A DNA stretch of 64,000 nucleotides, from assembly GCF_014635205.1 (NCBI RefSeq), contig NZ_BMCN01000001.1:930001-994000 (forward strand), written 5' to 3'. Origin of the DNA: Jeotgalicoccus aerolatus (lineage in GTDB: Bacteria > Bacillota > Bacilli > Staphylococcales > Salinicoccaceae). Below the pieces are notes generated by a model. It searched no databases and was not told the origin of the DNA. It saw nothing but the letters and a program-made list of their open reading frames with translations. The position numbers and the translations under genes are program-made. Each line of letters starts with the position of its first letter. Position 1 is the first letter of the stretch. Below, one piece after another: positions 1 to 10,270 of this stretch.

Positions 1-2
1 TC

Positions 3-1349
<1,347 letters not shown>

Positions 1350-1377
1350 CAGCTTATAAATATACAGGAGGAGTTAT

Positions 1378-3036
1378 ATGTTAAACGCACTTACACGAAA
1401 ATCCCAGCTCGATCATATGTCTAAATTTGAATACGACCTTTTAATTATCGGCGGCGGAATTACAGGTGCCGGTATCGCTCTTGATGCTTCGAAACGCGGC
1501 TTAAACGTTGCGCTTGTTGAAATGCAGGACTTCTCACAAGGTACCAGCAGCAGAAGTACAAAACTGATTCACGGCGGACTCCGCTATTTAAAACAAATGC
1601 AGGTCAATGTCGTTAAAGAAACAGGACGCGAACGTGCCATTGTATATGAAAACGGTCCGCATGTTACGACACCGGAATGGATGCTCCTGCCATTTCATAA
1701 GGGCGGCACTTTCGGAGAATTCACAACAAGCCTCGGGCTGAAAGTTTACGATTCACTCGCTGGTGTCGATAAAAATGAACGCAGAAATATGCTGACTAAA
1801 AAGGAAGTCATCGAGCGTGTTCCTAATATTAAAACAGACGGATTAAAAGGCGGCGGTCATTACGTTGAATATAAAACAGATGATGCCAGACTGACAATTG
1901 AAGTCATGAAGAAAGCCGCAGCCTACGGTGCCGATGCAGTAAACTATGTTAAAGCGGACGGGTTTTTATATGAGAACGGCATCGTTACAGGTATCTCTGC
2001 TAAAGATATGCTGAGCGGTGATGTGTATCAAATAAAAAGTAAAGCAGTCGTTAATGCAAGCGGTCCGTGGGTAGATGAAGTACGCGGCAATGATGTTGCT
2101 GCCAAACAGCAGACTAAAAAGCATTTAGTGCATACTAAAGGCGTCCATATCGTTTTCAAACAGGAAGATTTTCCGCTGACACAAGCGATATATTTCGATA
2201 CTAAAGATGACGGCAGAATGATCTTTGCAATACCTCGTGCAGGTAAAACCTATGTTGGAACTACCGACACATTTTATGGGGAAGATAAAAGCAATCCGAC
2301 AGCAGAAGCCGAAGACAAAGCCTATCTGATCGACGCGATTAACTTTATGTTCCCAACGTTGAATGCCGACGTCTCAATGATCGAATCATCATGGGCTGGA
2401 ATACGTCCGCTGATACAGTCATCCGGCAGTAAGAATGCTTCGGATATTTCCCGTAAAGATGAAATATGGCACAGTACCAGCGGTTTAATTACAATCGCCG
2501 GCGGTAAATTAACTGGCTACCGTCATATGGCTGAAGAAATTGTCGATGACGTTGCGGATTACTTAAAAAAACACTTTAAAATGAATGTTAAAAAAGTATC
2601 GACAATCGATGAGCCGGTATCCGGCGGTGATGTCGGCGGCAGTGTCGGCTATCAGAACTACGTAGAAAATATCAGCCGAAAAGCACCGAGCTACGGCTTG
2701 ACACTGGAAGAAGGCTTTCACCTGGCAATGAAGTACGGCAGTAATGTTGAAACTGTCTACCAATATGCAGGTATCACTAATGATAATCATGAAAAATATG
2801 AGCTGCCAAAGCTCTTATATGCAGAAGTCATCTACGGTATGCTGCACGAGATGGTAATCAAGCCCTCTGACTTCTTCGTCCGCCGCTCAGGCAAGCTTTA
2901 TTTTGAAATTAATGATGTACTTAATTACCGAAAAGGTGTTGAACAATTACTGCAGGATACTTTATCTTATGATGATAATGCCCGCCAGCAGTATGCAGAA
3001 GAACTCGATGCCGCAATCCAGGATACGAAGAGATAA
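1378..3036 (+). CDS. glpD: Aerobic glycerol-3-phosphate dehydrogenase
   Basis: FAD-dependent membrane-associated enzyme that oxidises glycerol 3-phosphate to dihydroxyacetone phosphate and passes electrons to menaquinone. The 552-residue length fits the family. The FAD-binding G-G-G-I-T-G-A-G is at residues 25-32, followed by the G-T-S-S-R-S-T-K-L-I-H-G-G-L-R-Y-L signature near residue 55. The C-terminal GlpD domain is present. The ATG at 1378 is preceded by AGGAGGAG at good spacing. It completes the pathway begun by glpK just upstream and ends at a strong terminator. Confidence 0.96.
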   Translation: MLNALTRKSQLDHMSKFEYDLLIIGGGITGAGIALDASKRGLNVALVEMQDFSQGTSSRSTKLIHGGLRYLKQMQVNVVKETGRERAIVYENGPHVTTPEWMLLPFHKGGTFGEFTTSLGLKVYDSLAGVDKNERRNMLTKKEVIERVPNIKTDGLKGGGHYVEYKTDDARLTIEVMKKAAAYGADAVNYVKADGFLYENGIVTGISAKDMLSGDVYQIKSKAVVNASGPWVDEVRGNDVAAKQQTKKHLVHTKGVHIVFKQEDFPLTQAIYFDTKDDGRMIFAIPRAGKTYVGTTDTFYGEDKSNPTAEAEDKAYLIDAINFMFPTLNADVSMIESSWAGIRPLIQSSGSKNASDISRKDEIWHSTSGLITIAGGKLTGYRHMAEEIVDDVADYLKKHFKMNVKKVSTIDEPVSGGDVGGSVGYQNYVENISRKAPSYGLTLEEGFHLAMKYGSNVETVYQYAGITNDNHEKYELPKLLYAEVIYGMLHEMVIKPSDFFVRRSGKLYFEINDVLNYRKGVEQLLQDTLSYDDNARQQYAEELDAAIQDTKR

Positions 3037-3053
3037 CACACTGATAAAATATA

Positions 3054-3106
3054 GAAAATCCGTACGTAAGATTCCTTTAGCAGGATTCTAGCGTACGGAT
3101 TTTTAT
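3054..3106. terminator. Bidirectional terminator between glpD and clpB
   Basis: Inverted repeat with arms ATCCGTACG (about 3058-3066) and CGTACGGAT (about 3092-3100), plus a second inner pairing around GATTCCT/AGGATTC. It is followed by a T-rich tract on the plus strand and by TTTTCTATATTTT on the minus strand, so it can end both convergent transcripts. Confidence 0.75.
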
Positions 3107-3140
3107 TATAGAGACCATAACTTCCGGTCACTTATATCAC

Positions 3141-5732
3141 TTATTCTATTTCAAATGTCAGTTCATCATTCACATAATCTGCTTTAATATGAAGTCCTTC
3201 TGTCATATCTTCAGCAATGAGTTTTCTGGCCAGTGGTGTTTCTATATGTTTTTGAATGAAGCGTTTCAATGGCCGTGCACCGAATTGCGGTTCATAAGCG
3301 CTGTCTGCGACCCATTCTTTAACATTTTCTGTAACTTCAAGTGACATATGCTGCTGTGACAATCTTCTGTTTAAATCAGCAATTAGTCTGTCAACAATGG
3401 CACCCATGTTTTTCTTAGTTAATGGACTGAACATTACAATGTCATCCATACGGTTTATAATTTCCGGTTTAAAGTACTGATGCACTTCATTCATCACGAT
3501 GCCTTTAGTTTCTTCACTCAGTTCCCCGTCAACGACAACCGTATCCAGCAGATGCTGGGAACCGATATTTGATGTCATAATTATAATTGTATTTTTAAAG
3601 TTGACATTCCGGCCTTTTGAATCTGTCAGACGGCCTTCGTCCAGAAGCTGGAGCAGAATATTAAAGACATCAGAGTGTGCCTTTTCAACTTCATCCATTA
3701 AAATCACTGAATATGGCTGACGGCGGACCGCTTCTGTTAACTGACCGCCCTCTTCATGACCGACATAACCCGGCGGTGCACCGATTAATCTCGATACCGA
3801 ATGTTTTTCCATATATTCACTCATGTCTATGCGGATCATATGTTTTTCAGAATCAAACATAGTGGCAGCAAGTGCTTTAGCCAGTTCTGTTTTACCGACA
3901 CCTGTCGGCCCTAAAAATAAGAAACTTCCAATTGGCCTGTCAGGATCTTTAATTCCCGCACGCGCTCTAATGACGGCATCCGCAACCAGATCGACGGCTT
4001 CATCCTGTCCAACGACACGTTCATGCAGTATGTCAGACAGTTTCAATAATTTATCTTTCTCTGTTTCAACGAGTTTTGTAACTGGAATACCAGTCCACTG
4101 GCTGACGATAAAGCCAATTTCTTCTTCAGTCACAACTTCCCTTATAATACGGCCCTCTTCTGCTGAAGCTTCCTGCATTTCTATTTCATATTCTTCTAAT
4201 TCTTTTTCGAGCTGCGGCAGCTTGCCGTGTCGCAATTCTGCTGCACGTTCCAGCTCATAATTATTCTCTGCCTCTTCCAATTCCTGACGCACTTTGTCTA
4301 CCTCAGCACGTTTGTCATTCACTCTTTGAATCTGTTCTTTTTCTTTGCCGACTTTATTTTGCAGCGTGCTTTGCTCTTCTTTAATGTCGCTGAGTTCAGC
4401 CTGTAATTCCTGAAGTCTGTTAGCCGATACAGCATCTTTCTCGCCTTTTAAGGCTTGCTCTTCAATTTCCAGCTGCATTACCCGGCGGTTAATCTGATCG
4501 AGCTCTGTCGGATTAGAACCCATCTCAGTCCGGATTGTTGCACTCGCCTGGTCCATTAAGTCAATCGCCTTATCCGGTAAAAATCGGTCCGTAATATAAC
4601 GATCGGACAATTCCGCTGCTGCAACCAGTGCACGGTCAGTAATTCTGACACCGTGATGCACTTCATAACGTTCTTTTAAACCGCGTAAGATGGAAATAGT
4701 ATCTTCCACATCCGGCTCAGGCACCTGAACTTTTTGGAAACGTCTTTCAAGTGCGGAATCTTTTTCGATAAACTCCCGGTACTCATTAATCGTTGTTGCA
4801 CCGATACAATGCAGTTCTCCTCTTGCCAGCATTGGTTTCAGCATGTTGCCCGCATCCATGGCACCGTCAGTTTTACCAGCACCGACCAGCATATGAATTT
4901 CATCGATAAACAGAATGATTCTGCCATCAGACTCTTTAATTTCTTTTAATACTGCTTTCAGTCTTTCCTCGAATTCACCGCGGTATTTGGCACCAGCGAC
5001 CAGCGAGGTGAGATCGAGTTCAAATACTGTTTTGTCGAGCAGGCTCTCCGGTACGTCTTTACGCACAATGCGCTGTGCAAGCCCTTCAACAATTGCAGTT
5101 TTCCCTACGCCCGGCTCTCCGATTAAGACGGGATTATTTTTTCTTTTTCTGCTTAAAATGCGTATAGTATCACGGATTTCTTCATCGCGGCCAATCACTG
5201 GATCCACGTTGCCATTTCTAACTTCTTCAACTAAATCACGGCCGTATTTCTCCAGCACTTCATATTGGTTTTCAGGATTTTGTGTCGTCACATGGTTTCC
5301 TCCTCTAATTAGCTTCACTATTTCTTCAATGATTTCAGCCTTATTGCCGACTGCACTTTTTAATATTTCATCTGTTTCAACGGCTGCGAGCAGCAAGTGT
5401 TCCTGGGAAATAAAACTGTCATCCATTTCCGTCATTTTACGCTCTGCCTGTTTATATAATTCTGAGAATCCTCCGGACATATAGACACCGTACTCTACGT
5501 TGTCTCCAGTCACAGCATTATACTTATCAAGTTTACTGTCGTATTGCTTAATAATCTCTTTCGTATCGATATTCGCTCTCGCAAGTATATCTTCAGCCAT
5601 ACTTTCATCTGCTGTCAGCATCGATTTTAAAACTGCTTCTGCTTCAATTGTCTGCAGCTGTAATTCCTGTGACAGCTGCTGTGCACGTTCAATAATGTTC
5701 TGCACTCTTAAAGTCATTTTATTAATATCCAA
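3141..5732 (-). CDS. clpB: ATP-dependent disaggregase ClpB (Hsp100)
   Basis: Hexameric AAA+ chaperone that pulls aggregated proteins apart together with DnaK. The 863 residues are full length. An N-domain occupies about 1-145. NBD1 has Walker A G-E-P-G-V-G-K-T near residue 205 and Walker [10 protein letters not shown] coiled-coil middle domain with many E/K/Q spans roughly 410-525. NBD2 has [12 protein letters not shown] and [11 protein letters not shown]. The start is TTG at 5730-5732, chosen because GAGGTGA lies six bases upstream; the next ATG is six codons in. It is monocistronic, with a CtsR operator at its promoter. Confidence 0.97.
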   Translation of the reverse strand: MDINKMTLRVQNIIERAQQLSQELQLQTIEAEAVLKSMLTADESMAEDILARANIDTKEIIKQYDSKLDKYNAVTGDNVEYGVYMSGGFSELYKQAERKMTEMDDSFISQEHLLLAAVETDEILKSAVGNKAEIIEEIVKLIRGGNHVTTQNPENQYEVLEKYGRDLVEEVRNGNVDPVIGRDEEIRDTIRILSRKRKNNPVLIGEPGVGKTAIVEGLAQRIVRKDVPESLLDKTVFELDLTSLVAGAKYRGEFEERLKAVLKEIKESDGRIILFIDEIHMLVGAGKTDGAMDAGNMLKPMLARGELHCIGATTINEYREFIEKDSALERRFQKVQVPEPDVEDTISILRGLKERYEVHHGVRITDRALVAAAELSDRYITDRFLPDKAIDLMDQASATIRTEMGSNPTELDQINRRVMQLEIEEQALKGEKDAVSANRLQELQAELSDIKEEQSTLQNKVGKEKEQIQRVNDKRAEVDKVRQELEEAENNYELERAAELRHGKLPQLEKELEEYEIEMQEASAEEGRIIREVVTEEEIGFIVSQWTGIPVTKLVETEKDKLLKLSDILHERVVGQDEAVDLVADAVIRARAGIKDPDRPIGSFLFLGPTGVGKTELAKALAATMFDSEKHMIRIDMSEYMEKHSVSRLIGAPPGYVGHEEGGQLTEAVRRQPYSVILMDEVEKAHSDVFNILLQLLDEGRLTDSKGRNVNFKNTIIIMTSNIGSQHLLDTVVVDGELSEETKGIVMNEVHQYFKPEIINRMDDIVMFSPLTKKNMGAIVDRLIADLNRRLSQQHMSLEVTENVKEWVADSAYEPQFGARPLKRFIQKHIETPLARKLIAEDMTEGLHIKADYVNDELTFEIE

Positions 5733-5773
5733 TTTACTTCACCTCAGCTAAGTAAAATTAAGGCCTTAAAATA

Positions 5774-5790
5774 TTTGACCTTTTTTGACC
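5774..5790 (-). promoter_or_regulatory. CtsR operator of clpB
   Basis: Read on the minus strand this is GGTCAAA-AAA-GGTCAAA, an exact tandem heptad with three-base spacing, which is the recognised CtsR heat-shock operator. It sits just downstream of the -10 hexamer, where bound CtsR would block initiation. CtsR control of clp genes is established in Firmicutes; its use here is inferred from the match and position. I see no CIRCE element next to it. Confidence 0.9.
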
Positions 5791-5798
5791 TTAATTTA

Positions 5799-5826
5799 AT
5801 TATACTCTTTTTACTCTCAAAATCAA
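5799..5826 (-). promoter_or_regulatory. clpB sigma-A promoter
   Basis: Minus strand: -35 TTGATT at 5821-5826, 16-base spacer, perfect -10 TATAAT at 5799-5804. Initiation would fall near 5792, on the edge of the CtsR operator, leaving a leader of about 60 bases before the TTG start. Confidence 0.8.
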
Positions 5827-5889
5827 GTAATTCATAGCAATATTTAAGCGTTTATTATATATTTATCTATGACTATTTAAGGAGGGATT

Positions 5890-6720
5890 TTGAAGTTGGA
5901 TATTATTACTACGATTAAATATATGTTTCTCGGACTGCTTCAGGGTGTAACTGAACCGATTCCCGTATCATCGAGCGGTCACCTTGTAATTGCAAGAGAA
6001 TTATTCGGCATTGAGGCTAAAGGCCTCTCATTTGAAATATTTTTAAATACAGCATCACTGCTCGCCATTCTGTTTGTCTACAGAAATGATATTATCAGCA
6101 TTGTTCAAAATTTATGGAGATTTCTTTTTAACGGTGCCAGAGATAACGAAGCTGTCACCGATTTTAAATATACGATCTGTCTTATCATTGCTACGATTCC
6201 AGTCGGTGTTGCCGGTCTTTTGTTAAAAGACTTTATCGGTGAAAATATTACAGTCGGCTTTGTCGGTGTAATGCTGCTGGTTACCGGTATCGGACTTTGG
6301 TTTATAAAGAATAAACGCGGTAATAAAAGAGACGGCGACCTGACCGTAAAAGATTCAATTATCGTCGGCCTGGCACAGTGTGTCGCCCTCACACCCGGGA
6401 TCAGCCGCAGCGGTGCCGCTATCGTCGGTTCTATCGCAGTCGGTTTAAGCCAGAAAAATGCTTTGCGTTTCGCTTTTCTGCTGTATATTCCGATTTCTGT
6501 CGGGACAGCGCTGATTTCAGTCGGAGATATCGTCAATGACCCTCAAATGAGCACGCTTTGGCTAGCTTATCTGCTTGCCTTTATCGTTACTGTAATTGCA
6601 ACATACTTTGCAGTTAAGTGGCTGCAAAATATTATGGAGAACGGAAACTTAATTATATTTGTATATTACTGTTTTGCACTGGGTGTATTCTCAATTCTTT
6701 ATCAATTTATTTGGGCATAA
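5890..6720 (+). CDS. uppP: Undecaprenyl-diphosphate phosphatase (UppP/BacA family)
   Basis: Polytopic membrane enzyme that dephosphorylates undecaprenyl diphosphate, recycling the lipid carrier for cell-wall synthesis and giving bacitracin tolerance. The 276 residues contain about eight hydrophobic segments. Both family motifs are seen: Q-G-V-T-E-P-I-P-V-S-S-S-G-H near residue 19 and T-P-G-I-S-R-S-G-A near residue 165. The first motif reads T-E-P-I-P rather than the T-E-F-x-P I recall from the S. aureus enzyme, so this may be a different subfamily. The start is TTG at 5890 or TTG at 5896; AAGGAGGG lies just upstream and the later one has the better spacing. Confidence 0.88.
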   Translation: MKLDIITTIKYMFLGLLQGVTEPIPVSSSGHLVIARELFGIEAKGLSFEIFLNTASLLAILFVYRNDIISIVQNLWRFLFNGARDNEAVTDFKYTICLIIATIPVGVAGLLLKDFIGENITVGFVGVMLLVTGIGLWFIKNKRGNKRDGDLTVKDSIIVGLAQCVALTPGISRSGAAIVGSIAVGLSQKNALRFAFLLYIPISVGTALISVGDIVNDPQMSTLWLAYLLAFIVTVIATYFAVKWLQNIMENGNLIIFVYYCFALGVFSILYQFIWA

Positions 6721-6758
6721 AAAAACCGCGAAGAAAATTTCTTCGCGGTTTTTTCTAA
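6719..6758. terminator. Bidirectional terminator between uppP and sufT
   Basis: Perfect hairpin AACCGCGAAGAAA / TTTCTTCGCGGTT with an A-run before and a T-run after, placed between two convergent genes and immediately after the uppP stop codon. Confidence 0.9.
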
Positions 6759-6762
6759 TATT

Positions 6763-7071
6763 TTAGCTGACGCCTAATGCGATTTTCGCATAGCGGCTCA
6801 TTTTCTCTTTGTCCCATGGCGGATTCCAGACGATTGCAATCTGCACATCTTTAATCTCAGGCAGTTCTAAAAGAACGTGTTCCACCTGTCCCATGATTTG
6901 GGGCCCCATCGGGCAGCCCATCGATGTTAAGGTCATTTCTACACCTGCGTTACCTTCGTCGTCTAAGTTTACACCGTAAACTAAACCAAGGTTTACTATA
7001 TCTATACCGAGTTCGGGGTCAATAACGTTTTCCAGGGCACCGTAGATGCTCTCTTCCATAGCTTTATCCAA
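6763..7071 (-). CDS. sufT: SufT-type Fe-S maturation protein (DUF59/MIP18 family)
   Basis: Small cytosolic protein; S. aureus SufT is an auxiliary factor for iron-sulfur protein maturation, mainly under high demand. The sequence has the family core V-I-D-P-E-L-G-I-D-I-V-N-L-G-L-V-Y, the T-S-M-G-C-P-M-G-P motif with its conserved Cys, and V-V/I-W-N-P-P-W near the C terminus. A GTG at 7080 would overlap the ribosome site; the TTG at 7069-7071 lies eight bases after AAGGAG and gives 102 residues, which fits the family length. It is a single gene here, but sufB and sufU lie at the other end of the window. Confidence 0.88.
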   Translation of the reverse strand: MDKAMEESIYGALENVIDPELGIDIVNLGLVYGVNLDDEGNAGVEMTLTSMGCPMGPQIMGQVEHVLLELPEIKDVQIAIVWNPPWDKEKMSRYAKIALGVS

Positions 7072-7195
7072 ACTAATCACTCCTTACTGTAGTGTATGTA
7101 CTATTACTATAACAAAAATTATACATTCGATAAATATAAATGCTATTATTAAGAAGAAACAATTTATTTAAAAGCAGAGCTAAAGGGAGATTTAT

Positions 7196-8017
7196 ATGGA
7201 CAAGCATTTAATTTGTTTAGATTTAGACGGTACATTGCTGACTGACGAAAAGAAAATCAGTCCGTATACTAAAGATGTGCTGACAACACTTAAACAGCAG
7301 GGACATGAACTGATGATCTCAACGGGACGTCCCTACCGGGCAAGCGTTCCGTATTATAAAGAATTAAAAATGACAACACCGGTCGTTAATTTTAACGGTG
7401 CTTTCGTCCATCATCCGACAGATTTCAATTTTGTAAATAAACATGAAACACTCGACCTTGATGTGACTAGAGCAATTGCAAAAAAGGTACCGGAATTAAA
7501 TATTAAAAATATTGTTGCTGAAGTAAAAGATAATATATATATTCATTATCACGACAGCGTGCTCTTCGACGCTTTTAAAATGGGTGACCCAAAAATCAGT
7601 GTCGGCAATCTTTACGATACACTTAATGAAGATGTGACAAGCATACTTGTCCAGGCTGAAGAGTCAGAGATGGCTCACATTCGACAAACGCTGGATGAAC
7701 TGTTTGCTGAAGTCATCGAACAACGCCGCTGGGGCGCACCCTACCCGGTTCTGGAAATTATTAAAAAAGGAATTAATAAAGCGATTGGCGTTGATTATGC
7801 CAGAGACTTTTTAAATATTCCACAAAGCCGCACGATTGCATTTGGCGATGAAGATAACGATACTGAAATGCTTCAGTATGTAGAACACGGTGTTGCAATG
7901 AAAAATGCCACTGATGATATCCGAGGCATTTCAAAATATATTACTGAGAAAAACAATAATAATGACGGCATTGGTCATTTCCTGAATGAATTTTTCGATC
8001 TCGGTATGAAACCATAA
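7196..8017 (+). CDS. Cof-type HAD hydrolase (sugar/nucleotide phosphatase)
   Basis: Cytosolic haloacid-dehalogenase phosphatase of the Cof/type IIB subfamily, 273 residues. Motif I is L-D-L-D-G-T-L-L near residue 8, with the nucleophile Asp and acid/base Asp. Motif II is the S/T-G-R-P region (I-S-T-G-R-P). Motif IV is G-D-E-D-N-D-T-E-M-L. A C2 cap lies between them. The physiological substrate cannot be read from sequence; relatives act on sugar phosphates, flavin or pyridoxal phosphates. It is the first gene of a tight three-gene operon: 13 bases separate it from the degV-like gene, with AAGGAGG between. Confidence 0.88.
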   Translation: MDKHLICLDLDGTLLTDEKKISPYTKDVLTTLKQQGHELMISTGRPYRASVPYYKELKMTTPVVNFNGAFVHHPTDFNFVNKHETLDLDVTRAIAKKVPELNIKNIVAEVKDNIYIHYHDSVLFDAFKMGDPKISVGNLYDTLNEDVTSILVQAEESEMAHIRQTLDELFAEVIEQRRWGAPYPVLEIIKKGINKAIGVDYARDFLNIPQSRTIAFGDEDNDTEMLQYVEHGVAMKNATDDIRGISKYITEKNNNNDGIGHFLNEFFDLGMKP

Positions 8018-8030
8018 GGAGGAAATTAGT

Positions 8031-8873
8031 ATGAAACTCATTATTGACAGCTGTTCAGATTTATCACTTGAACACGCGCGTGAAATAGATGCAGAAGTAT
8101 TGCCGCTGACCATACAAATCGATGGCGACAGCTATACAGACCAAATTGAAATTTCCAGTGAAGAAGTGCTTCAAACGATTAAAGACGGTAAAAGACCGAT
8201 GACCAGCCAGCCTAACCCTGAAAAATTTGTAAGTATATTTGAAAAATATGTTAAAGAACAAGAGAGTATTTTATATATCGGTTTTTCAAGCGGTTTGTCC
8301 GGTACATTTCAAAGTTCAATGATTGCCCGCGATACCGTTCTTGAATCATATCCCGATGCGGAGATTACATTAATCGATTCTCATTCTGCCAGCTACGGAC
8401 TCGGTATGATCGTCGAACGTGCATCATCTTACATAAAACAAGGTGATGATGACGAAAGTATCATCGCCAAAGTCAATGCTGATATCGAACAGATTAGACA
8501 TCTGTTTACCGTAGATGATTTAAATTATTTAGCAGAAGGCGGACGTTTATCAAAAGGTTCAGCTTTCATCGGCAGCTTGTTAAATATTAAACCGCTTCTC
8601 CATGTTGAAGATGGGAAATTAGTACCGATAGAAAAACACCGCGGTTTGAAAAAAGTGTTCAAACGTATGACTGAGCTGGCGAAAGAAGAAGGTGCTGCCG
8701 GACGCGGTCATATCGTTCACGCTGATGCTGCTAAACATGCTGAAGACTTAAAACAGCAGCTGCTTGACAATACTGGCCTCGATAACATTGAAATTTCCAG
8801 TATCGGCCCAACAATCAGTTCTCATACAGGTGACGGCACTATCGCGCTGTTTTACTTTAAAAAGGGTCATTAA
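8031..8873 (+). CDS. DegV/FakB family fatty-acid-binding protein
   Basis: DegV-fold protein of 280 residues. In Staphylococcus the FakB members of this family present a bound fatty acid to the kinase FakA so that exogenous acids enter phospholipid synthesis. The N-terminal I-I-D-S-C-S-D-L, the T-S-Q-P-N-P motif, the S-S-G-L-S-G-T-F-Q-S-S lipid-head binding block and the C-terminal G-P-T-I-S-S-H-T-G-D-G-T typical of the family are all present. Which fatty acid it binds cannot be told. It lies between a HAD phosphatase and CoA disulfide reductase with near-zero spacing, so it is cotranscribed with them. No fakA is in the window. Confidence 0.85.
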   Translation: MKLIIDSCSDLSLEHAREIDAEVLPLTIQIDGDSYTDQIEISSEEVLQTIKDGKRPMTSQPNPEKFVSIFEKYVKEQESILYIGFSSGLSGTFQSSMIARDTVLESYPDAEITLIDSHSASYGLGMIVERASSYIKQGDDDESIIAKVNADIEQIRHLFTVDDLNYLAEGGRLSKGSAFIGSLLNIKPLLHVEDGKLVPIEKHRGLKKVFKRMTELAKEEGAAGRGHIVHADAAKHAEDLKQQLLDNTGLDNIEISSIGPTISSHTGDGTIALFYFKKGH

Positions 8874-8875
8874 AT

Positions 8876-10213
8876 ATGACTAAAGTAATCGCTGTCGGCG
8901 GTGTTGCAGGCGGTGCGACTGCAGCCAGCCAGTTGCGCCGTCTGGATCCCGATATCGGCATAACTATTTACGAACGCTACGAGGAAATCAGCTACGGCTC
9001 TTGCGGCATGCCCTATCACATCAGCGGTGAAGTTGAAACCCGCGACAGCCTGGTCAATATGACACCGGAAAAATTTAAGCAGAAAAATATCGATGTAAAG
9101 ACCTGCCATGAAGTGATTGCAGTTCATCCTCATAATAATACTGTGACTGTTCTTGATAAAAAGAACAACATAGAGTTCATCGATTCATATGACTATTTAA
9201 TACTGTCACCTGGCGGTTCACCTAGAATACTGCCTGTTTTAAAAGATACACCGCAGACATTTAGCTTAAATAAAATAGAAGATCTTGATGATTTAATGGC
9301 TTATATAGAAACACACAATATAAGTGAAGCCCTCGTTGTCGGCTCTGGTTTTATCGGCTTGGAAGTGACAGAAAACTTATCAGAACGCGGTATCTCTGTC
9401 ACTATGCTGCAGCACGACGACCGGATTTATAAAAATATTGAAGCAGATATGAACGGCATGCTGTATGAAGCAATGAATGAACATGGCATCACGCTGAAAC
9501 TGAATACAGAAATCACAAAAATAGATGGCGAAACAGCTGAGCTGTCGAATGGTGAAACGATTAATGCGCCTTTAATTATTAGCGGGACGGGTATTTCACC
9601 AAATACTGGATTTTTGAAATCATCCGGCATTACTTTGACAGATAAAGGCCTGATACCTATTAACAAAAACGGCCAGACAAATTTTGATAATATTTATGCA
9701 CTCGGTGATGCGGCCGTGACACGCTACCAGCATGTGCCCGGCTTAAATATGCAGTCTGCTTTAGCATGGCCGGCACATAGACTGGCACATATTATTGCCA
9801 ATCAAATATCCGGTGATTCATCTATTACACATGAAGGCTTCCTCGGCACGAATATCGTTCAATTTTTCGACTGTCACATCGCATCATTTGGATTATCGGA
9901 AAGAGAAGTTGCTGATATTCCTCATTTCGTTGTCGACCAGCAGCAGAAAAATAAGTCAGGCTACATGAAGAACGCCGCGCCGATACGTATTCGTATCTAC
10001 GTCGATAAAAAGAGCGGCTTGATTTTAAGAGCTGCAGTTACCGGTACAGCCGGTGTCGATAAACGTATCGATGTACTCGCTGCTCATACTAGACTCGGCG
10101 GCACTGCATTTGATTTAATTAATATTGAGGTTGCTTATGCACCGCCGTTTTCCAGTCCTAAAGATGTTATAAATATGGTCGGTTATAAAGCTATAGAAAA
10201 AGCTAAAGAATAA
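8876..10213 (+). CDS. cdr: Coenzyme A disulfide reductase (FAD/NAD(P)H)
   Basis: Flavoenzyme of the single-cysteine pyridine nucleotide-disulfide reductase group that regenerates CoA thiol, the main low-molecular-weight thiol system of staphylococci together with bacillithiol. The FAD motif G-G-V-A-G-G-A lies at residues 8-14. Cys43 sits in S-Y-G-S-C-G-M-P-Y, the family redox position. The NAD(P)H motif is V-V-G-S-G-F-I-G near residue 155. The C-terminal dimerisation domain carries the conserved Y-A-P-P-F-S-S. Related NADH oxidases and persulfide reductases share this layout, so substrate assignment is by similarity. It starts two bases after the degV stop and ends the operon. Confidence 0.85.
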   Translation: MTKVIAVGGVAGGATAASQLRRLDPDIGITIYERYEEISYGSCGMPYHISGEVETRDSLVNMTPEKFKQKNIDVKTCHEVIAVHPHNNTVTVLDKKNNIEFIDSYDYLILSPGGSPRILPVLKDTPQTFSLNKIEDLDDLMAYIETHNISEALVVGSGFIGLEVTENLSERGISVTMLQHDDRIYKNIEADMNGMLYEAMNEHGITLKLNTEITKIDGETAELSNGETINAPLIISGTGISPNTGFLKSSGITLTDKGLIPINKNGQTNFDNIYALGDAAVTRYQHVPGLNMQSALAWPAHRLAHIIANQISGDSSITHEGFLGTNIVQFFDCHIASFGLSEREVADIPHFVVDQQQKNKSGYMKNAAPIRIRIYVDKKSGLILRAAVTGTAGVDKRIDVLAAHTRLGGTAFDLINIEVAYAPPFSSPKDVINMVGYKAIEKAKE

Positions 10214-10216
10214 TAT

Positions 10217-10267
10217 AAAAAAAGCAGCAGAGAAAAGATGAATATCTTTACTCCGCTGCTTTTATTA
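10217..10267. terminator. Bidirectional terminator between cdr and the GH13 gene
   Basis: Hairpin with arms AAAGCAGCAGAG and CTCCGCTGCTTT (one mismatch) and inner AAAGAT/ATCTTT pairing; A-run on one side and T-run on the other; lies between convergent genes. Confidence 0.85.
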
Positions 10268-10270
10268 TTT

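Noticed and set aside
3823-5751. Several open frames of 70-190 residues on the plus strand
   Set aside because: They are serine-rich antisense shadows of clpB and carry no family features.
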